NCBI RefSeq assembly: GCF_000342005.1
Contig: NZ_AOHO01000055.1
Location: 365,329 to 429,328, forward strand
Reading direction: 5' to 3'
DNA from: Amycolatopsis decaplanina DSM 44594
GTDB taxonomy: Bacteria; Actinomycetota; Actinomycetes; Mycobacteriales; Pseudonocardiaceae
Length of the DNA: 64,000 nucleotides
The notes beneath the pieces were generated by a model that was not told the origin of the DNA, ran no database searches, and saw only the letters and a program-made list of their open reading frames with translations. The position numbers were made by a program, and so were the translations under genes. Positions 58,289 through 64,000 of this stretch are shown here, one piece after another. Positions within the stretch are counted from its first letter, which is position 1. Each line of letters begins with the position of its first letter.

Positions 58289-58765
58289 CGTGGGTGGAGC
58301 CAGCCTTTCCAGCGCTCCGTACAGCGCGGCGCCTCCGCCCAGGTGCCCCAGCGCGTAGGCGTACTCGCCGTCCTCCAGGAGCACCTCGGGTCCCGAACCG
58401 GTCCACTCGAGCCGGTAGTGCCACCAGTGCATCCACCGCCCCACGCGCCGCTTCTCGCGGTGCACCCTCAGCCGCGTGACCTCGGTCCACCGGACCTCGA
58501 AGTCGTTCTCCCTGGCCGCCACCGCGAAGCCCGAGGCCGAGATCGTCAAGGAACCGGCCGACCGCCGCAGGCCGAGCAGGATCAGCCCCGCGAAGGCCAC
58601 GCTGAGCAGGCCGAACAGGACGCCATACCCGGTCTGCCGCACTTGCCCGGCCAGCGACACGACGACGGCCACCACACCGCCTCCGCCGAACACCACGAAA
58701 CCCACCAGCGCGAACCGCCGCATCACGACGTCCAAGCGCAGCATCACCGCATCCCCTCCGGCCAT
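58265..58765 (-). CDS. PH-like membrane protein of unknown function
   Basis: A 166-residue protein with two transmembrane segments (ALVGFVVFGGGGVVAVVVSLAG, TGYGVLFGLLSVAFAGLILLGL). A bacterial PH-like domain follows (SLTISASGFAVAARENDFEVRWTEVTRLRVHRE ... HYRLEWTGSGPEVLLED). Its last codons (TLVSGKDG, stop) come from the palindromic repeat, so the original end may be lost. Confidence 0.55.
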   Translation of the reverse strand: MAGGDAVMLRLDVVMRRFALVGFVVFGGGGVVAVVVSLAGQVRQTGYGVLFGLLSVAFAGLILLGLRRSAGSLTISASGFAVAARENDFEVRWTEVTRLRVHREKRRVGRWMHWWHYRLEWTGSGPEVLLEDGEYAYALGHLGGGAALYGALERLAPPTLVSGKDG

Positions 58766-58835
58766 GTCCGGAGCGTAACCGGCGAAACCACACACCGACG
58801 TTAGGATCTAGGCCCGACGTCGTGGAGGAGGCCGG

Positions 58836-59882
58836 ATGACCACCCGTCTGCCCTGGCGTCCCGCCGTGAGCGCGGATCCGGTGCCGGTGCTCGCCGCCGC
58901 CCAGCGCGTCTCCGACGACCTCATGGACGGCCTCGCCGGGCCACGCGCCCGCCACGCCGCGCACGGGCTCCGGCGGCTGTTCGGGGTCTCCGGTCTCGGT
59001 CTCGGCGACCTGTCCGGTTCGCTCGTCTGGTCCGGCCGTCCGGCGGCGGACGACGTCGTGATCGCGGCTCTCGACGAGGTCCTGCACTCCGAGACGCCGG
59101 TGTCCGAGCCCGGACTGCTGGCACTGCCGCTGCACGTCCACGACGAACTCGCCGGTGTCCTCCTGGTCACCGAAGGCAAGACCGCCGTCGCCCGCCAGGC
59201 CGCCGAACTCGTCGTCCACGCGCTCGAACGCGGCAGGCTGGAGGCCTCCGCCGAGCAGGCCGCGGAGGCGGAACTGCGCGCGCTGCGGGCCGAGATCTCG
59301 CCGCATTTCGTCTACAACGCGCTCACCGTGATCTCCTCGCTGGTCCGCTCAGACCCGGATCGCGCCCGCGACCTGATGCTCGACTTCGCCGAGTACACGC
59401 GCTACAGCCTCGCCCGGCACGGCGAGTACACGATGGTCGCCGAGGAGTTCCGCGCCATCGAGACGTACCTGGCGTTGCAGCGCGCGGTGCTCGGCGAACG
59501 GCTGCGGGTGCAGGTGCGCGTCGCGCCGGAGGTGCTGGCCGTCGCGGTGCCGTACCTCGTACTGGAACCGTTGGTGGAGAACGCGATCCGGCACGGGATC
59601 GAACCACGCGCCGAGGCGGGGTTCATCCAGGTTCAGGGAATGGCGGAAGGGAACGACTGCGTGATCAGCGTCGAGGACGACGGTCTCGGCATGGACCCCG
59701 CGCGGGCGGCGGCGATCCTGGCCGGGCGCGGCGACGACGGCGGCGTCGGACTGGCCAATGTGGACAGAAGGCTGCGCAGCGTCTACGGGCCCTGGTACGG
59801 CCTGACGGTCGAGACCGAGACCGGCGCGGGCACCAGGGTCGTGGTGCGCGTGCCCCGATTCCAGCCGGGGGTGCTGCCGTGA
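58836..59882 (+). CDS. LytS/AlgZ-type sensor histidine kinase
   Basis: A 348-residue HisKA_7TM-less kinase. It has an N-terminal GAF-like region (~60-130) and the phosphoacceptor helix EAELRALRAEISPHFVYNALTVISSLVRSDP (His in SPHFVYNAL). The ATPase domain contains LVENAIRHGIEP and GVGLANVDRRLRSVYG. There is no membrane segment, so it senses a cytosolic cue or uses a partner. It overlaps the response regulator gene by four bases. Confidence 0.88.
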   Translation: MTTRLPWRPAVSADPVPVLAAAQRVSDDLMDGLAGPRARHAAHGLRRLFGVSGLGLGDLSGSLVWSGRPAADDVVIAALDEVLHSETPVSEPGLLALPLHVHDELAGVLLVTEGKTAVARQAAELVVHALERGRLEASAEQAAEAELRALRAEISPHFVYNALTVISSLVRSDPDRARDLMLDFAEYTRYSLARHGEYTMVAEEFRAIETYLALQRAVLGERLRVQVRVAPEVLAVAVPYLVLEPLVENAIRHGIEPRAEAGFIQVQGMAEGNDCVISVEDDGLGMDPARAAAILAGRGDDGGVGLANVDRRLRSVYGPWYGLTVETETGAGTRVVVRVPRFQPGVLP

Positions 59883-60649
59883 CGAACGGGCTGCGGGTGC
59901 TGGCAGTCGACGACGTCCCGCCCGCCCTCGACGAGCTGTGCAGCCTGCTGCGTGAGGCACCGGAAGTCGCCGAGGTGGTCGCCGCCGGTGACGCGGTCAA
60001 CGCGCTCAAACTGTTGCAGGGCAGTCATTTCGACGCCGTCTTCCTCGACATCTCCATGCCCGGCCTCGACGGGCTCGAACTCGCCTCGCTGCTGGCGCGG
60101 CTCAACGAACCGCCGGTGATCGTGTTCGTCACCGCGCACGACGGTCACGCCGTGGCCGCGTACGGCATCGGCGCGGTCGACTACCTGCTCAAACCGGTCC
60201 GCGCGGAACGGCTGTCCGCCGCACTGTCCAAAGTGGTCAGGATGGCGGGCAACCAGGCCGACGAGCCGAAACCCGCGCCGGACGCGATGTCCGCGCTGCC
60301 GGTGGAATCCGGTGGGCGCACCCGGTACGTCCGGCGCGACGACGTCCAGTTCGTCGAGGCGCACGGCGACTACGTCCGGCTGCACACGAAATCCGGCGTC
60401 CACGTCACACGGATGCCCATCTCCCGGCTCGAAGAGTATTGGGAGGGAACGGGATTCACCCGCGTGCACCGGGGTTTCCTGCTCGCCGTGGACGCGGTGC
60501 TCGAACTGCGCAGCGACACCACCGGCGGGCTGCTGGCGCATACGGAGGCGGGCGACGTGCCGGTGAGCCGGCGCCACGCGCGCGATCTGCGTGACCGGCT
60601 GCTCGCCGCCGCGCAACGGGGCGAACTGGGGCGGGGCAGCCGCCCGTGA
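59879..60649 (+). CDS. LytTR-family response regulator
   Basis: A 256-residue regulator. The receiver domain (1-120) has the phosphoacceptor Asp in DAVFLDISMPGLDGLEL and Lys in VDYLLKPVRAERL. The C-terminal LytTR DNA-binding domain has TRYVRRDDVQFVEAHGDYVRLHTKSG and GFTRVHRGFLLAVDAV. It is coupled by overlap to the kinase before it and a small membrane protein after it. The symporters downstream are the likely targets. Confidence 0.9.
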   Translation: MTNGLRVLAVDDVPPALDELCSLLREAPEVAEVVAAGDAVNALKLLQGSHFDAVFLDISMPGLDGLELASLLARLNEPPVIVFVTAHDGHAVAAYGIGAVDYLLKPVRAERLSAALSKVVRMAGNQADEPKPAPDAMSALPVESGGRTRYVRRDDVQFVEAHGDYVRLHTKSGVHVTRMPISRLEEYWEGTGFTRVHRGFLLAVDAVLELRSDTTGGLLAHTEAGDVPVSRRHARDLRDRLLAAAQRGELGRGSRP

Positions 60650-60993
60650 GCCGAGTCAAACGGGTCGCCGTCACCAGCCCGCAGACCCGGCTCGCGCATT
60701 CGCGGCGCCGGGCACGGGGGCGCTGGCGTGTCCCCCGGCTGGCGGCGAACGACGCCGAACGCGCGGATCTGCTGTACCGGGCCCAGCGCCGCCGCGGGCT
60801 CCCCGCGCTGGCCGGGATGTTCGGGCTGGTGTTCGGGCTCCCGCTGGTGTTCGGACTCTTCCCCGGGCTGGATTCGGTACGGCTGCTGGGTATCCCGCTG
60901 TCCTGGCTGATGATCGCGATCCTCCCGTACCCGGCCATGGCGCTGCTGTCGTGGTGGCAACTGCGCCGGGCGGAAAAAATCGAGGACGAGTAA
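60646..60993 (+). CDS. Small membrane protein accompanying the symporter
   Basis: A 115-residue protein with a basic N-terminus and two transmembrane helices (LAGMFGLVFGLPLVFGLFPGL, LLGIPLSWLMIAILPYPAMALLSWW). Start and stop overlap both neighbours (GTGA, TAATG), so it is tightly coupled. It is similar in layout to DUF485-type partners of acetate symporters. Confidence 0.65.
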   Translation: MSRVKRVAVTSPQTRLAHSRRRARGRWRVPRLAANDAERADLLYRAQRRRGLPALAGMFGLVFGLPLVFGLFPGLDSVRLLGIPLSWLMIAILPYPAMALLSWWQLRRAEKIEDE

Positions 60994-62726
60994 TGGTGGC
61001 CGCGTTCGCGGTGGCCCCCGTCGTGCTGGTCACCCTGCTGATCGGGTTGCGCGGGGTCGCGGCCATGCGCACGACGTCGGACTTCCTCGTCGCCTCGCGC
61101 CGGATCTCGCCGCTGGTCAACTCCGCCGCGGTCTCCGGTGAATACCTGTCCGCGGCGTCGTTCCTCGGCGTGGCGGGGCTGGTGGTGAAGGACGGCATCG
61201 GCGCGCTCTGGTATCCGGTCGGATTCACCGCCGGGTACATCGCGATGCTGGTGCTCGTGGCGGCTCCGATGCGGCGCTCCGGCGCGCTCACCGTCCCGGA
61301 CTTCGCCGAAGCGCGGCTCGCCTCCCCCGCCCTTCGCCGCCTCGCGGCCGTCGTCGTCCTCGTGATCGGAACCCTCTACCTGGTCCCGCAATTCCGGACC
61401 GCGGGGCTCGTGCTGACCGCCGTCGGCGGGACGCCGTACTGGGTCGGCGTCGTCATCGCGGGCACCGCCGTCAGCGCGACTCTGGCGCTCGGCGGGATGC
61501 GCGCGGCGACCTATGTCCAGGCCTTCCAGTTCGTGCTGAAACTGCTGCTGTTCATCATCCCCGCGATCTGGCTGGTCTCCCAGGTCTCCCCTGAGCAGCG
61601 ATCGGCCTCGGTGCACCCGGTGGAGTTCACCCACTTCGCCCGTGACACCAAGCTGTCCTTCGAGATCGACGTGACGCTGACCCTGCGCGAGCCGACCACC
61701 CTGCTCACCCCGGAAAAGCATGTCGTGCCGCCGGGAGAGCTGGTGGCCAGGAGCGGGGAGAGCCTGGAATTCGCCGAGGGCACCCCGGTTCCCGCCGTCC
61801 GGGGCGGTGCCCCGCTGGGCGGGCCGGACTGGCAACGGCCGCTGCTCGACCTCGGCGACCACGGCTATCCGCTGCTCGGCACGTGGGCGATCCTGATCGC
61901 CACCATGCTCGGCACCATGGGCCTGCCGCATGTCCTGATGCGCTTCCACACCAGCCCGGACGGCCGCGCCGCCCGCCGGACCGCGGCGATCACCGTCGCC
62001 CTGCTCGGCGTCTTCTACCTGTTCCCAGGGGTTTACGGTGTCTTCGGCCGCGTGCTGGTGCCCGAACTGTACGTCTCCGGCGCGACGGACACGGTCGTCG
62101 TCGCGCTGCCGGCGCAGGTCGACCACGGCTGGGCGGGGTCGCTGTTCACCGGGCTGCTGACGGCGGGCGCGTTCGCCGCGTTCCTGGCGACGTCGCTCGG
62201 GCTGCTGCTGGTGATCTCCGGCGCGGTCGCGCACGACCTGGCGCCCGGCGGCCTGCGGAGACTGCGGTGGTCGGTGCTCGGGGCGGCGGCCGTGATGGTC
62301 CTGCTCGCGCTGCCGTCGGCGAGATTGGACGCGGGCGTTCTCGTCACCTGGGGTTTCACCGTGGCCGCATCGACGTTCTGCCCGTTGCTGGTGCTCGGCA
62401 TCTGGTGGAACCGGCTCACCGCCGCGGGCGCGATCAGCGGTGTCCTCGCCGGGCTCGTCGCGTCTTCCGGCTCGATCCTCGTCGCCCTGTTCGTTCCCAG
62501 TCTGAGCGGTCTGCCCGCCATCCTGGTGTCGCAGCCCGCGCCTTGGTCGGTTCCACTGGCATTCGGCGTAATGATCGTGGTTTCCTGGCGGGGCAGGCCT
62601 CCCGCCTGGTCGACGGCCGCCATGCTGCGGCTGCACTTGGACGATCGCACAGCCGGGACCCCTTCGTCGTGGTCCGACCACCGTTCGTCGACCGTTCGTC
62701 GTCTCGGCAGGCGTTTGAACCGCTGA
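60993..62726 (+). CDS. Sodium/solute symporter (SSS family), acetate-permease-like
   Basis: A 577-residue SSS transporter with about 13 transmembrane segments. Motifs are TTSDFLVASRRISPLVNSAAVSGEYLSAASFLGVAGLV and MLGTMGLPHVLMRFHTSPDGRAARRT, both shared with ActP. Between ~205 and 290 lies a hydrophilic insert (PVEFTHFARDTKLSFEIDVTLTLREPTT ...) before GYPLLGTW. It is translationally coupled to the preceding gene. Confidence 0.85.
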   Translation: MVAAFAVAPVVLVTLLIGLRGVAAMRTTSDFLVASRRISPLVNSAAVSGEYLSAASFLGVAGLVVKDGIGALWYPVGFTAGYIAMLVLVAAPMRRSGALTVPDFAEARLASPALRRLAAVVVLVIGTLYLVPQFRTAGLVLTAVGGTPYWVGVVIAGTAVSATLALGGMRAATYVQAFQFVLKLLLFIIPAIWLVSQVSPEQRSASVHPVEFTHFARDTKLSFEIDVTLTLREPTTLLTPEKHVVPPGELVARSGESLEFAEGTPVPAVRGGAPLGGPDWQRPLLDLGDHGYPLLGTWAILIATMLGTMGLPHVLMRFHTSPDGRAARRTAAITVALLGVFYLFPGVYGVFGRVLVPELYVSGATDTVVVALPAQVDHGWAGSLFTGLLTAGAFAAFLATSLGLLLVISGAVAHDLAPGGLRRLRWSVLGAAAVMVLLALPSARLDAGVLVTWGFTVAASTFCPLLVLGIWWNRLTAAGAISGVLAGLVASSGSILVALFVPSLSGLPAILVSQPAPWSVPLAFGVMIVVSWRGRPPAWSTAAMLRLHLDDRTAGTPSSWSDHRSSTVRRLGRRLNR

Positions 62727-62793
62727 AGGTTCCGGTCCTCATGACCCCTCCCTAACGTGTCGCGGAACACATTCGCGGTGCGAGGAGAGCACG

Positions 62794-63135
62794 ATGAGTA
62801 CCGAAACGAACGCTCCCAGTCCGCCGGAAACGGACTGGGACAAAGCCCATGACAGCGCGGAGTTCAAGGAACTGCGGGCTCGGTTGCGCCGGTTCGTGTT
62901 CCCCGTCTCGGCGCTGTTCCTTCTCTGGTACCTGCTCTACGTGCTGCTCGCCGACTACGCGCACGGCTTCATGAGCACGAAGCTGGTCGGCAACATCACC
63001 GTCGGCCTGGTCTTCGGTCTGCTGCAGTTCGTTTCGACCTTCGTGATCACGGGGCTCTACGTCCGCTACGCGAACAAGAAACTCGACCCCATCGCGGAGA
63101 AGATCCGCACGGACATCGAGAGTGAGACCAAATGA
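62794..63135 (+). CDS. DUF485 membrane protein
   Basis: A 113-residue DUF485 (YjcH-like) protein with two transmembrane helices (VFPVSALFLLWYLLYVLLADYA, GLVFGLLQFVSTFVITGLYVRYA). DUF485 genes usually precede actP, as here, with an ATGA overlap. CGAGGAGAG precedes the ATG. Confidence 0.88.
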   Translation: MSTETNAPSPPETDWDKAHDSAEFKELRARLRRFVFPVSALFLLWYLLYVLLADYAHGFMSTKLVGNITVGLVFGLLQFVSTFVITGLYVRYANKKLDPIAEKIRTDIESETK

Positions 63136-64000
63136 CCCTCGCCGCCGGAGTCGAGGGCAGCAGCCCCGTACTCAACATCACCATCTTCGGCCTGTTCGTG
63201 CTGGTCACGCTGTTCGTCGTGTTCCGGGCGAGCCGCAACACGAAGACGGCGTCCGACTACTACGCCGCGGGCCGCGCGTTCACCGGCCCGCAGAACGGCG
63301 TCGCCATCGCCGGCGACTACCTGTCCGCCGCGTCGTTCCTCGGGATCGCGGGTGCGATCGCCGTCTACGGCTACGACGGTTTCCTTTACTCCATCGGCTT
63401 CCTGGTGGCGTGGCTGGTGGCGTTGCTGCTGGTCGCGGAGCTGCTGCGCAACACCGGCAAGTTCACCATGGGCGACGTGCTGGCGTTCCGGATGAAGCAG
63501 CGCCCGGTGCGGGCCGCGGCGGCGACGTCCACCCTGGCGGTCTCGTTCTTCTACCTGCTCGCGCAGATGGCGGGCGCCGGTGGCCTCGTCGCGCTGCTGC
63601 TCGGGATCGAGAGCAAGGCCGGGCAGGCCGCGATCATCGTGATCGTCGGCATCATCATGATCGCCTATGTGCTCATCGGCGGGATGAAGGGCACCACCTG
63701 GGTCCAGATCATCAAGGCGGCGCTGCTCATCGTCGGCGCGCTGGCGATGACGCTGTGGGTGCTGGGCATGTACGGCTTCAACCTTTCCGCGCTGCTGCAG
63801 GGCGCCGTGGACAAGGCGGGCAAGGCCGGTGAGGCGCTGCTCGGGCCGGGCAACCAGTACGGGAAGACCGGCACCACGAAGCTCGACTTCCTGTCGCTGG
63901 GCATCGCGCTGGTCCTCGGTACCGCGGGTCTGCCGCACGTCCTGATGCGCTTCTACACGGTGCCGACCGCGAAGGAAGCCCGCCGTTCCGTGGTGTGGGC
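63132..64000 (+). CDS. Cation/acetate symporter ActP-like, N-terminal part
   Basis: The first 289 codons of an SSS symporter run off the right edge. Motifs are ASDYYAAGRAFTGPQNGVAIAGDYLSAASFLGIAGAIAVYGYDGF and GTAGLPHVLMRFYTVPTAKEARRSVVWA. It is probably an acetate or propionate/sodium symporter, which suits the acetate genes at 5.6-10.3 kb. The start overlaps the DUF485 stop. Confidence 0.88.
   Translation, partial: MTLAAGVEGSSPVLNITIFGLFVLVTLFVVFRASRNTKTASDYYAAGRAFTGPQNGVAIAGDYLSAASFLGIAGAIAVYGYDGFLYSIGFLVAWLVALLLVAELLRNTGKFTMGDVLAFRMKQRPVRAAAATSTLAVSFFYLLAQMAGAGGLVALLLGIESKAGQAAIIVIVGIIMIAYVLIGGMKGTTWVQIIKAALLIVGALAMTLWVLGMYGFNLSALLQGAVDKAGKAGEALLGPGNQYGKTGTTKLDFLSLGIALVLGTAGLPHVLMRFYTVPTAKEARRSVVW

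Noticed and set aside
1..64000. tRNA, rRNA or riboswitch genes
   Set aside because: None recognised by eye on either strand; a covariance-model scan would be needed to exclude weak candidates.

Overview
The window is high-GC DNA from an actinobacterium, most likely a member of the Pseudonocardiaceae close to Amycolatopsis. The evidence is codon use, frequent GTG starts, a RamB-regulated glyoxylate shunt, an Rv3032-type glucosyltransferase, a lone DUF222/HNH nuclease, and many perfect palindromes in 3' intergenic gaps (variants of GTGAAGGCCCCCTT and CTCGTGAGTGGTAAGGACGG). Genus placement is inference. Both ends are cut inside genes: a glutathione peroxidase on the left and an acetate-type symporter on the right.

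Layout. 0-5 kb: end of gpx, a cytosolic trypsin-like protease with a small partner, a secreted GH2 enzyme, and divergent from it the Rv3032-like glucosyltransferase. 5-13 kb: a palindrome-rich gap with a 43-residue secreted two-cysteine peptide, then aceB, aceA and the divergent regulator ramB, ilvA, a NADAR protein and a hexapeptide acyltransferase. 13-17 kb: nucleoside hydrolase and NlpC/P60 hydrolase (overlapping), an apparent insertion-sequence remnant, a secreted beta-helix protein and a SUKH-like protein. 17-24 kb: carotenoid oxygenase with divergent TetR, flavin monooxygenase, glyoxalase-fold protein with divergent MarR, lipoprotein, SnoaL-like protein overlapping a LexA-type repressor, VOC and DoxX-like proteins. 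24-29 kb: TetR plus crotonase, a SigG-type sigma factor fused at its tail to a hydrolase relic, a fatty acid desaturase, and a deazaflavin oxidoreductase-hemerythrin fusion. 29-40 kb: HNH nuclease, acetyltransferases, phosphotransferase, AraC regulator, thioesterase, DUF427, HAD phosphatase, two methyltransferases, enoyl-CoA hydratase, ABC ATPase, and a cysteine dioxygenase-rhodanese operon behind a probable cysteine leader peptide.

40.8-43.8 kb is the least conventional locus. Two paralogous proteins of unknown function flank two small helical proteins that look like type VII secretion substrates, and the remains of a duplicated substrate gene lie upstream. 44-51 kb: glycogen phosphorylase, zinc-protease lipoprotein, YbbN-like thioredoxin, thiamine-binding protein, MarR and DUF3817. 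51-58 kb is a mannose-centred regulon: secreted GH92 mannosidase, LacI repressor, manA and a truncated sugar ABC ATPase, tied together by three identical 12-bp operators; an amine oxidase with its TetR sits inside it. 58-64 kb: a LytS/LytTR two-component system in one overlapping gene string with two sodium/solute symporters and their small membrane partners.

Functional links. aceA/aceB/ramB and the acetate-type symporters point to growth on acetate. The secreted GH2 and GH92 enzymes with LacI/manA point to use of mannose-containing glycans. The glucosyltransferase and glycogen phosphorylase handle alpha-glucans. Several genes are visibly decayed (ABC ATPase, hydrolase tail, IS remnant, WXG-like remnant), so the region has been rearranged.
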